NCBI RefSeq assembly: GCF_900240945.1
Contig: NZ_OESG01000014.1
Span: 802,923-866,922 of the forward strand
Source of the DNA: Mycobacterium sp. 3519A
Lineage (GTDB): Bacteria; Actinomycetota; Actinomycetes; Mycobacteriales; Mycobacteriaceae
Length of the DNA stretch: 64,000 nt
Direction of reading: 5' to 3'
Shown: positions 15,459-25,201 of the stretch, one piece after another
How the letters are laid out: each line of letters opens with the position of its first letter
How positions within the stretch are numbered: position 1 is the stretch's first letter
Made by a program: the position numbers and the translations under genes
The notes under the pieces: generated by a model
What the model saw: the letters and a program-made list of their open reading frames with translations, nothing else
Told to the model about the DNA's origin: nothing
Databases searched by the model: none

Positions 15459-18400
15459 GTGGCTGTCGTGGATGACCTCGGCCATTCGGGTATGGACTCG
15501 CCGCCTCCCAGTGAGGACTACGGTCGGCAGCCCCCTCAGGACAATGCGGCCGAGATGTCCGTGCTGGGCGGCATGCTGCTGAGCAAGGACGCGATCGCCG
15601 ACGTCCTGGAGAAGCTGCGGCCCGGTGACTTCTATCGCCCGGCGCATCAGAACGTCTACGACGCGATCCTCGATCTGTACGGCCGCGGTGAACCGGCTGA
15701 TGCGGTGACGGTGGCGGCCGAGTTGGATCGGCGTGGCCTGTTGCGCCGGATCGGCGGGGCGCCGTATCTGCACACGCTGATCTCCACGGTGCCGACGGCG
15801 GCCAACGCGGGGTATTACGCGGGCATCGTGGCGGAAAAGGCGCTGCTGCGCCGGCTGGTGGAGGCGGGCACCCGGGTCGTGCAGTACGGCTATGCCGGCG
15901 CCGACGGCGCGGACGTCAACGAGATCGTGGACCGGGCGCAGTCGGAGATCTACGACGTCACCGAGCGGCGCACGACGGAAGACTTCGTGCCGCTCGAGGA
16001 ACTGTTGCAGCCCACCATGGACGAGATCGATGCGATCGCGTCGCAGGGCGGTATCGCGCGCGGCGTTCCGACGGGCTTCGTCGAACTCGACGAGGTGACC
16101 AACGGCCTGCACGCCGGTCAGATGATCATCATCGCGGCGCGGCCGGGTGTGGGGAAGGCGCTCAAGCTCGACACCCCGTTGCCGACGCCGTCGGGTTGGA
16201 CCACCATGGGAGACGTCGCGGTGGGCGATCTGTTGCTCGGCGCCGACGGCCAGCCCACCAAGGTGGTCGCCGCCACCGACGTGATGCTCGGCCGGCCGTG
16301 CTATGAGGTCGAATTCTCCGACGGCACAGTCATTGTCGCGGATGCCGCGCACCAGTGGCCGACGGGCTACGGGATCAGGACCACCGCGGAACTGCGCGCC
16401 GGTGTGGACACCATCGCGGCGGCCGGTTCGATGGCGCGCTACCACGGGGCTGCGACGACGTTGATGGCGCCGGTGCTGCAGATCGACGCGGTGCGGCGGG
16501 TGCGTACGGTTCCGGTGCGGTGTGTGGAGGTGGACAACAGCGCGCATCTCTATCTGGCTGGCCGGGGCATGGTACCGACGCACAACTCAACGCTCGGTTT
16601 GGATTTCATGCGGTCGTGCTCGATCAAGCACCATCTGCCGAGCGTCATCTTCAGTCTGGAAATGAGTAAGTCCGAGATCGTGATGCGGCTGTTGTCGGCG
16701 GAGGCGAAGATCAAGCTCGCCGACATGCGGTCGGGCCGGATGAGCGACGACGACTGGACGCGGTTGGCCCGTCGGATGAGCGAAATCAGCGAAGCGCCTT
16801 TGTATATCGACGATTCGCCGAACCTCACGATGATGGAGATTCGGGCGAAGGCCCGGCGGCTTTCCCAAAAAGCCGGTCTCCGTTTGATTGTCGTCGACTA
16901 TATGCAGCTGATGACGTCGGGCAAGAAGTACGAATCGCGTCAGCAGGAAGTGTCGGACTTCTCGCGCAGCCTGAAGCTGATGGCCAAGGAACTCGATGTT
17001 CCAGTCGTGGCGATCAGCCAGCTGAACCGTGGACCGGAGCAGCGCACCGACAAGAAGCCCATGGTGTCTGACCTGCGTGAGTCGGGCTGCCTCACGGCGA
17101 ATACGCGAATCCTGCGGGCCGACAACGGTGCCGAGGTGACCTTCGGTGAGCTGATGCGGACGGGGGAGCGGCCGTTGGTGTGGTCGCTGGACGAGCGCAA
17201 GCGGATGGTTGCGCGCCCGATGACCAACGTCTTCTACAGCGGTCATAAGGAAGTCTTCAAGATGCGCTTGGCCTCTGGGCGCGAGATCGAGGCGACAGCG
17301 AATCACCCGTTCATGACGTTGGACGGGTGGACGCCGCTCGGGGAGCTCCAAGTCGGTGACCGGCTGGCGGTGCCGCGGCGGGTGCCTGAACCTGTTGACA
17401 CGCAACGCATGGACGAGTCACAGGTCATCCTGCTGGCGCACATGATCGGTGACGGCTCGTGTGTGAAGCGGCAGCCGATCCGATACGCGAGTATCGACGA
17501 GCAGAATCTCGTGGCGGTCTCGAAGGCCGCGCAGCATTTCGGAGTCACTGCCATCCGCGACGAGTATGAGGCCGCGCGGGTCACGACGCTGCGGTTGCCG
17601 GCGCCGTATCGGTTGACTCACGGGAAGCGGAATCCGATCGCCGCCTGGCTGGATCGGCTGGGGCTGTTCGGCAAGCGCAGTTACGAAAAGTTCGTTCCTG
17701 CCGAGATTTTCGGACTACCGAATGATCAGATCGCGTTGTTCCTACGCCATCTATGGGCGACCGACGGCTCCGTGCGGTGGGACAACAAGAACGGCCAGGC
17801 GCGGATCTATTACGCCACAACGAGCCGGCGGCTTGCAGACGATGTGGCAGCACTATTGCTGCGACTCGGTATCGGTGCCCGTACTTATCGCGCGCGCAAG
17901 ACGGGTTACCGGGACTCCTGGCATGTCCAGATTTCGGGAGCAGACAATCAAATTCGTTTCCTGCGAAGTGTGGACGCGCATGGCGAGAAGTTCTTCGCCG
18001 CAAGGCAGGTTCTCACCCAGCTGGAAAAGATCGAACGCGGCAGAGTGTCTTCGGACACCGTGCCGAAGGAGGTGTGGACGCACGTTCGGGACGCGGTCGC
18101 TGCGAAGCAAATGACACACCGCGAGTTCGCTCGAATGATGAACACCCAGTTCTGCGGTTCGACGATGTGGAAGCACAGTGTTGGCCGCCGACGTCTGCAC
18201 AGAGCTGCTGCGATCCTCGACAACGAAAAGCTCCATGATCTCGCGACCAATGACGTCATGTGGGACAAGATCGTCGAGATCACCAGCATCGGTGCGCAAG
18301 ATGTCTACGACGGGACGGTCGACGGCACGCATAATTTCGTTGCTAATTTAATTAGCTTACATAATAGTCTCGAACAGGATGCCGATATGGTCATACTTTT

Positions 18401-18548
18401 GCATCGGCCGGATGCGTTCGAGCGTGACGACCCGCGCGGCGGTGAAGCGGACCTGATCCTGGGCAAACATCGCAACGGCCCGACAAAGACGATTACCGTT
18501 GCGCACCAACTGCATTTGTCGCGCTTCACCAACATGGCCAAGGCGTAA
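15459..18548 (+). CDS. dnaB: Replicative DNA helicase DnaB with two inteins
   Basis: Hexameric replication-fork helicase. The precursor is 1029 residues, of which 569 belong to two inteins; spliced DnaB would be 460, close to M. tuberculosis DnaB without its intein. The N-terminal domain (AAEMSVLGGMLLSKDAI) and the RecA-like domain are well conserved. Intein 1 (residues 234-376) splits the Walker A motif between GVGK and STLGL. Intein 2 (544-969) splits RESG from SLEQDAD. Both exteins resume with Ser. I chose the GTG at 15459 (VAVVDDL...) by comparison with other mycobacterial DnaB proteins; the frame is open about 100 bases further upstream. Helicase activity requires both splicing events. 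Confidence 0.95.
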   Translation: MAVVDDLGHSGMDSPPPSEDYGRQPPQDNAAEMSVLGGMLLSKDAIADVLEKLRPGDFYRPAHQNVYDAILDLYGRGEPADAVTVAAELDRRGLLRRIGGAPYLHTLISTVPTAANAGYYAGIVAEKALLRRLVEAGTRVVQYGYAGADGADVNEIVDRAQSEIYDVTERRTTEDFVPLEELLQPTMDEIDAIASQGGIARGVPTGFVELDEVTNGLHAGQMIIIAARPGVGKALKLDTPLPTPSGWTTMGDVAVGDLLLGADGQPTKVVAATDVMLGRPCYEVEFSDGTVIVADAAHQWPTGYGIRTTAELRAGVDTIAAAGSMARYHGAATTLMAPVLQIDAVRRVRTVPVRCVEVDNSAHLYLAGRGMVPTHNSTLGLDFMRSCSIKHHLPSVIFSLEMSKSEIVMRLLSAEAKIKLADMRSGRMSDDDWTRLARRMSEISEAPLYIDDSPNLTMMEIRAKARRLSQKAGLRLIVVDYMQLMTSGKKYESRQQEVSDFSRSLKLMAKELDVPVVAISQLNRGPEQRTDKKPMVSDLRESGCLTANTRILRADNGAEVTFGELMRTGERPLVWSLDERKRMVARPMTNVFYSGHKEVFKMRLASGREIEATANHPFMTLDGWTPLGELQVGDRLAVPRRVPEPVDTQRMDESQVILLAHMIGDGSCVKRQPIRYASIDEQNLVAVSKAAQHFGVTAIRDEYEAARVTTLRLPAPYRLTHGKRNPIAAWLDRLGLFGKRSYEKFVPAEIFGLPNDQIALFLRHLWATDGSVRWDNKNGQARIYYATTSRRLADDVAALLLRLGIGARTYRARKTGYRDSWHVQISGADNQIRFLRSVDAHGEKFFAARQVLTQLEKIERGRVSSDTVPKEVWTHVRDAVAAKQMTHREFARMMNTQFCGSTMWKHSVGRRRLHRAAAILDNEKLHDLATNDVMWDKIVEITSIGAQDVYDGTVDGTHNFVANLISLHNSLEQDADMVILLHRPDAFERDDPRGGEADLILGKHRNGPTKTITVAHQLHLSRFTNMAKA
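16158..16586 (+). other. DnaB intein 1: class 3 mini-intein without endonuclease
   Basis: A 143-residue in-frame insertion inside the P-loop. It begins with Ala instead of the usual Cys/Ser nucleophile and ends with THN followed by Ser. It has the three residues that define class 3 inteins: Trp67 after the block B histidine (AHQW), Cys122 in block F (VPVRCVEV) and Thr141 in block G (PTHN). There the internal Cys makes the first attack. No LAGLIDADG domain is present. The related M. smegmatis DnaB intein 1 is known to respond to oxidation and zinc through this Cys; the same could hold here. Confidence 0.9.
17088..18365 (+). other. DnaB intein 2: full intein with LAGLIDADG homing endonuclease
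   Basis: A 426-residue class 1 intein. It starts with Cys (CLTANTRILRAD), has the block B TxxH in ATANHPFM, and ends with LISLHN before Ser. Between the splicing blocks lies a two-motif LAGLIDADG endonuclease, with motifs in LLAHMIGDGS (about residue 115) and FLRHLWATDGS (about 220). The acidic catalytic residues look intact. The last 10 codons are unusually AT-rich and include two TTA codons. Degenerate copies of part of this intein lie at 18.9 and 34.6 kb. Confidence 0.9.
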
Positions 18549-18551
18549 GCC

Positions 18552-18567
18552 GCGGCCTCTCGGCCGC
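18552..18567 (+). terminator. Hairpin after dnaB
   Basis: GCGGCC-TCTC-GGCCGC immediately after the dnaB stop: a 6-bp all-GC stem with a 4-base loop. No T-run. Likely transcription end of dnaB. Confidence 0.5.
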
Positions 18568-18609
18568 AACAGATTTCGCCAAGCAAGCGGTGTCGGTAGG
18601 TCCCGGTAG

Positions 18610-18629
18610 CCTCCGGTCATGACCGGAGG
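18610..18629. repeat. Perfect 20-bp palindrome downstream of dnaB
   Basis: CCTCCGGTCATGACCGGAGG reads identically on both strands with no spacer. It lies between the functional dnaB and the dead second dnaB end. It could be a protein-binding site or a scar of recombination. Confidence 0.6.
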
Positions 18630-18639
18630 GGACAATTGC

Positions 18640-19557
18640 AGTTTGGCGCATGACGGTCCGCCGCTACAGCAGATGCGAGTGGCGCGGGCAGACAACGGGT
18701 TCGAAGTTCCACTGGACCAATTGGCGCAGCGACAGGATGCGGCTTGCCAGGCGACGCGTGGGTGGGCGCATTGTGTCATCTCGGCAGGAGGTCTTCCGGT
18801 TGAGCCTTGCCTCGGGGCGTGAACTCGAACTCCCATCGGCGCAACAAGTCCGGAAGGTCGATGGCTGGAAACCCGTGACTGAGTTGAGCGTTGGCAGCAG
18901 GGTAGCGGTTGTCCGCCGGCTGTCCGAGCCGACCTGGACTACTCGGATGGACGATTCGGAGGTCATCCTGTTGGCGCACATGATTGGTGACGGTTCGTGC
19001 GTCAAACGACAGCCGATTCGATACGCATCAATTGACGAAGCCAACCTGATGGCTGTGACGGTTGCGGCCGCGCACTTCGGCGTGACAGCGATCCGCGATG
19101 ATTATGCGGCCGCGCGCGTCACGACGTTGCGGTTACCCGCCCCGTTTCGCTTGACGCACGGAAAGCGCAATCCGATCGCGGAGTGGCTGGATGGTCTCGG
19201 CCTCTTTGGATTGCGCAGTTACGAGAGCGACTGCACCGGTTGTCGGTCATTCTGGAGGATCCGGTATTACACGACTTGGCGACGAACGACATCTATTGGG
19301 ACAAGGTGGTCGGCATCGCGCATTTGGGTGAGCGGCACGCGTGCGTCATCGACGGAGCCGAACGCCATCCTGTGACCGCGCAGGGCCTGGTAGTGCGCTA
19401 GCGAATGGTTACATCGGCCGGATGCCTTCGAGCATGACGATCCGCGCGGAGGTGAAGCGGACCTGATCTTGGGCAAGCGCCGCAACGGCCCCACCAAGAC
19501 GATTACCGTTGCGCACCAACTGCATTTGTCCCGCTTCACCAACATGGCCAAGGCGTA
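18640..19557 (+). pseudogene. Second, decayed dnaB 3' end carrying a dead divergent intein
   Basis: This stretch repeats the order of dnaB's 3' part in broken form. From 18670 it shows remains of the intein N-terminal splicing domain (RADNG, then QEVFRLSLASGRELEL and SVGSRVAVVRRL) in shifting frames. Then comes a well-preserved first endonuclease motif (LLAHMIGDGS) and flanking residues. A large deletion follows at about 19218, then the end of the intein (VLHDLATNDIYWDKV) without the terminal HN. From about 19410 to 19557 it repeats the DnaB C-terminus from HRPDAFE to NMAKA-stop. It cannot be translated as one protein. Confidence 0.85.
18891..19218 (+). repeat. Intein-derived direct repeat, copy A (328 bp)
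   Basis: Matches 34570-34897 over the same 328 bases with substitutions but no length change, from TTGGCAG(C/T)AG to TTGCGCAG. It encodes the intein segment around the first LAGLIDADG motif. Copies A and B are more like each other (DDSEVILL, DEANL, GLFGLRS) than like the functional intein (DESQVILL, DEQNL, GLFGKRS). Confidence 0.85.
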
Positions 19558-19842
19558 AACGCCCACCCTCCGTTCTCAAGATGTCATCTCCACGTCATCG
19601 CGCGACGAGCAGGGGCATCACAGCGTCATCGCATGCGCAGGCGGGCAATCACCCCGACGCAGGATCAGGAATTGATCCGCCAGCCACACCAAAGCCGGAC
19701 CGTTCGGATCTACGCCGGGGAGAAGGTCAAGCATCGAATAGGCATCACCTACGCACTGCGCTAGAAAGTCCCGTTCCTTCTTGTGCCGAGCAGGGCATCA
19801 CCATGCTTACGCAGCTGCTCGTCCTCACGGCGGTGCGCCTCG
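19558..19842. other. Non-coding junction between dnaB relic and chaperone block
   Basis: No intact gene. The minus strand of 19629-19765 has an open stretch of about 45 codons (around SMLDLLPGVDPNG and LVWLADQFLILRRG) that looks once-coding but that I do not recognise. At 19803-19841 the minus strand encodes a short DnaK-like piece (listed separately). Confidence 0.5.
19803..19841 (-). pseudogene. Inverted 13-codon scrap of dnaK
   Basis: On the minus strand these bases read EAHRREDEQLRKH, like the DnaK segment that normally stands about 20 residues before VERRLTELG. They abut, in opposite orientation, the sense dnaK fragment that begins at 19843. A small local inversion during the loss of dnaK would explain this. 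Confidence 0.5.
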
Positions 19843-20109
19843 GTCGAGCGCCGGCTCACCGAGCTGGGCGAGTCCGCGGCGCCGCACGACCGGGCCCGCG
19901 CCGAGATGTTGGTCGCCGACGCGCGTCAAGCCATCAAGGAAGACGCACCGATGGACCGCGTGCAGTCGCTGACGTCCGAACTGCAGCAGGTGCTGTACGG
20001 CTTGCAACCCATGCCGACCGGTGGCGGCAACGGCCACTCGGCCGCCGACGGCCAGGGCCCTGTTGTCGGTGACGACGACGTGGTCGACGCCGAGTTCGAC
20101 CGGAGCTGA
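19843..20109 (+). pseudogene. 3'-terminal fragment of a second dnaK
   Basis: The 88 codons from VERRLTELGESAAPHDRARA to the stop match the C-terminal helical lid and tail of DnaK. They include the DAPMDRVQSLTSELQQVL segment and an acidic end (DDDVVDAEFDRS). The ATPase and substrate-binding domains are absent. A start further upstream at 19783 would only add unrelated residues. Six bases later grpE begins, so this is what remains of the first gene of a dnaK-grpE-dnaJ operon. The main dnaK would have to be elsewhere. Confidence 0.75.
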
Positions 20110-20115
20110 GCCGCA

Positions 20116-20634
20116 ATGGTCAGCCCCGCAGAGCATTCCAACGCCGAGCAGGACGGTGACCGGGTAGCCGACAACCAACCAGAAGAGGTTGTGTCTCAAC
20201 GTGATTCCGAGCTGGCTCAGCTCGAGGACCGCTGGCGGCGCGCCGCCGCCGATCTGGACAATTTGCGCAAGCGGTATGCCCGCGAATTGGACCGGGAACG
20301 AGCTACCGAACGATCCAGAGTGGCCGGCGCATGGCTGCCCATCGTGGACGACCTGGAGCGGGCCATCAGTCATGCCGGTGACCAGTCCGATGCGGTCGTC
20401 GCGGGCGTGCGGAGCATTCTCGATCAAGCGCTACAGGTCCTCGAGCGGCTCGGCTATCCGCGCGACGCGGAAGCAGGGGTCCCCTTCGACCCGGAGCGTC
20501 ACGAGGTGGTCGGTGTGGTGGACCAGCCGGACAGCGCGCCCGGCACGGTTGTCGAAGTGCTTCGACCGGGCTACGGCGAAGGTTCGAGGCAGCTGCGGCC
20601 GGCGGCCGTGGTGGTCAGTCGACGCGGAGAGTGA
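20116..20634 (+). CDS. grpE: Nucleotide exchange factor GrpE
   Basis: Co-chaperone that releases ADP from DnaK. The 172-residue protein has an acidic, variable N-terminus and a long helix (about residues 35-75) with AAADLDNLRKRYARE. A C-terminal beta domain contains GVPFDPERHEVVGVVDQP and TVVEVLRPGY. It lacks its own dnaK partner here because dnaK is truncated just upstream. It may serve DnaK made elsewhere. Confidence 0.9.
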   Translation: MVSPAEHSNAEQDGDRVADNQPEEVVSQRDSELAQLEDRWRRAAADLDNLRKRYARELDRERATERSRVAGAWLPIVDDLERAISHAGDQSDAVVAGVRSILDQALQVLERLGYPRDAEAGVPFDPERHEVVGVVDQPDSAPGTVVEVLRPGYGEGSRQLRPAAVVVSRRGE

Positions 20635-20640
20635 TGCTAC

Positions 20641-21555
20641 GTGGCCCGCGACTACTACGAAGTGCTCGGGGTGTCGCGGGACGCCACCACCGATCAGATC
20701 CAGCAGGCGTTTCGCACATTGGCGCGCAAGTATCATCCCGACGTCAACAAGGATCCAGCGGCCGAAGACCGGTTCAAGGAGATCAACGAGGCCTATCACG
20801 TACTGTCGGACTCCGAGACCCGCAGGCGCTACGACCGATTCGGCGAAGACTTCCGTAAGGTTCCCGAGGACTGGGATGAGCGGGTGGGCGCCGGTGCGGG
20901 TGGCTTCCGCGGGGGAGGCCCGTCCGGTGCGCGGGTGCGCTACGGCCAGGGTTTCGGCGGCGCAGGCGGCATCAACATCGAAGACCTTTTCGGCGACATG
21001 TTCGGCGGCAGTGGCGGATTCGGGCCGATTCCGGGCGCTGACCAGGAAGCGGTGCTGGAGCTGACCGTCGAGGAGGCCTACCGGGGTGGCAAACGGCAGA
21101 TCTCACTGGATGGTCGCAACTATTCGGTCAACATCCCCGCCGGTGTCATCGATGGTCAACGGATCCGGTTGGCCGGAGAGGGCGGCAGGGGCAGCCGCGA
21201 TGGACCGGCCGGAGATCTCTACCTGGTGGTGCGCATCATGCCTCATCCCCGGTTCCGGCTCGACGGCCGCAATATCATCGTCGATCTGCCGGTGTCGCCG
21301 TGGGAGGCGGTACTGGGCACCACCGTCGCTATTCGGACTCCCGGCGGCGAAGCCAAAGTCAAGGTGCCGCAAGGGTCCTCGACCGGGCGTCGGTTGCGGC
21401 TGCGCGGTGAAGGTATGCCAAACCCGCGCGGCGCCGCAGGTGACCTGTACGCCGAAATCAAGGTGATGGTGCCGCCCAAACCGACCGCACGGGAACGCGA
21501 GCTGTTCAAGCAACTGGCTGCCGAATCCACGTTCGACCCCAGGAGGGGACGATGA
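20641..21555 (+). CDS. DnaJ-family co-chaperone, CbpA type (no zinc finger)
   Basis: A 304-residue Hsp40 with an N-terminal J domain including the HPD motif ([10 protein letters not shown], about residue 33). A Gly-rich segment spans about 85-125, followed by two C-terminal substrate-binding domains ([39 protein letters not shown]). There is no CXXCXGXG zinc finger, so it is CbpA/DjlA-like rather than classical DnaJ. The GTG start is 6 bases after grpE, and its stop overlaps the next gene. Confidence 0.88.
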   Translation: MARDYYEVLGVSRDATTDQIQQAFRTLARKYHPDVNKDPAAEDRFKEINEAYHVLSDSETRRRYDRFGEDFRKVPEDWDERVGAGAGGFRGGGPSGARVRYGQGFGGAGGINIEDLFGDMFGGSGGFGPIPGADQEAVLELTVEEAYRGGKRQISLDGRNYSVNIPAGVIDGQRIRLAGEGGRGSRDGPAGDLYLVVRIMPHPRFRLDGRNIIVDLPVSPWEAVLGTTVAIRTPGGEAKVKVPQGSSTGRRLRLRGEGMPNPRGAAGDLYAEIKVMVPPKPTARERELFKQLAAESTFDPRRGR

Positions 21556-21850
21556 CCGCTCCACGGTATGTGCTGGCGCGGCGCCCCGAAATGCAGCTCG
21601 ACGTCTTCGCGACACGCTGCGGGCTGCATCCCGACATGGTGCGCCGGTTGGTTGCACTGGGCCTGCTGCCGTGCAGCCAGGATGCCCGCGGGCAGCCGCG
21701 GTTTGCCCCGTCTGCATTGGCCACAGTGGCTCGCATCCAGCGGCTGCGAACAGGTTTGGGACTGAACTACGCGGCGATCGGGCTGGTGCTCGATCTTCTG
21801 GACCGCATCGACGAACTGGAATCAGCGTCTCGCCGAAGGAGGACATCGCT

Positions 21851-21869
<19 letters not shown>
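21552..21869 (+). CDS. MerR-like chaperone modulator (CbpM type)
   Basis: A 105-residue protein with a MerR-type helix-turn-helix ([24 protein letters not shown]) followed by [36 protein letters not shown]. CbpM proteins of this type bind and inhibit the CbpA partner, while HspR-type relatives repress heat-shock operons. Position directly after the CbpA-like gene favours a CbpM role. The last residues overlap the start of clpB by 19 bases. Confidence 0.75.
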
Positions 21870-24475
<2,606 letters not shown>

Positions 24476-24488
24476 CGGAGAACATCCC

Positions 24489-24941
24489 ATGGCAACAAAT
24501 ATCCTGACGTGCCCACACTGCGGAAAACGCAACCGAGTAGCCGCGGCAGGGACAGGGAGGCCGCGGTGCGCCAACTGTCATCAGTGGCTGCCGTGGATCG
24601 CCGAGGCCGGCGACTCAGACTTCGCTGACGTCGCCGAAAAGTCCTCGGTCCCAGTACTTGTCGACCTGTGGGCGACGTGGTGTGGACCGTGTCGCATGGT
24701 GAGCCCGGCGCTGGAACAGCTCGCCACCGAACGCGCCGGACAACTCAAACTGGTCAAGGTCGACGTGGACAAAGCACCGGCAATCTCGCAGCGATTCGGG
24801 GTGCAGGCGGTGCCGACTCTGCTGCTTCTCGACCGGGGGCAAGTACTTGGACGCCAGGCAGGCGCTGCTCCCGTTGCGGCGCTACGCAAATGGCTCGACC
24901 AGACGCTGTCGGCCGACAGCGCGAAGGAGGCACGGTCATGA
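24489..24941 (+). CDS. Thioredoxin-2-like protein with N-terminal zinc ribbon
   Basis: Cytoplasmic thiol-disulfide reductant. The 150 residues comprise a short N-terminal zinc-binding part (CPHCGKRN, then RCANCHQWL) and a thioredoxin fold with the active site WATWCGPC near residue 68 and the cis-proline VPTLLL. This layout is that of TrxC (thioredoxin 2). Its stop overlaps the next gene (ATGA), linking it to the zinc-finger and reductase-like genes. Confidence 0.9.
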   Translation: MATNILTCPHCGKRNRVAAAGTGRPRCANCHQWLPWIAEAGDSDFADVAEKSSVPVLVDLWATWCGPCRMVSPALEQLATERAGQLKLVKVDVDKAPAISQRFGVQAVPTLLLLDRGQVLGRQAGAAPVAALRKWLDQTLSADSAKEARS

Positions 24942-25201
24942 CGTCGGCGATGATCGACCCGGATGTGGCGGCGATCCGCAACGTGAGCCCACGCGCGGAC
25001 GGCTGCGAGGAATGCCTGCGGCTCGGCACACCGTGGGTTCACCTGCGGCTGTGCCTGACATGCGGGCACGTCGGCTGCTGTGACTCGTCACCGATGCGGC
25101 ATGCTCGGGCCCACGCATACACCGTGGGCCACCCGATCGTGCAGTCCATGGAGCCGGGGGAGATGTGGCGCTGGTGCTACGTCCATGAGAACTATGTCTG
25201 A
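24938..25201 (+). CDS. UBP-type zinc finger protein
   Basis: A small 87-residue protein that is almost entirely a ZnF-UBP domain, with the Cys/His pattern CEEC, CLTCGHVGCCDSS, RHARAHA and GHPIV, ending with WRWCYVHENYV. In eukaryotes this fold binds the C-terminal tail of ubiquitin; in actinobacteria it stands alone with unknown partners. Coupled to trxC upstream and overlapped by the reductase-like gene downstream, suggesting a joint role in redox or protein quality control. Confidence 0.8.
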   Translation: MTSAMIDPDVAAIRNVSPRADGCEECLRLGTPWVHLRLCLTCGHVGCCDSSPMRHARAHAYTVGHPIVQSMEPGEMWRWCYVHENYV

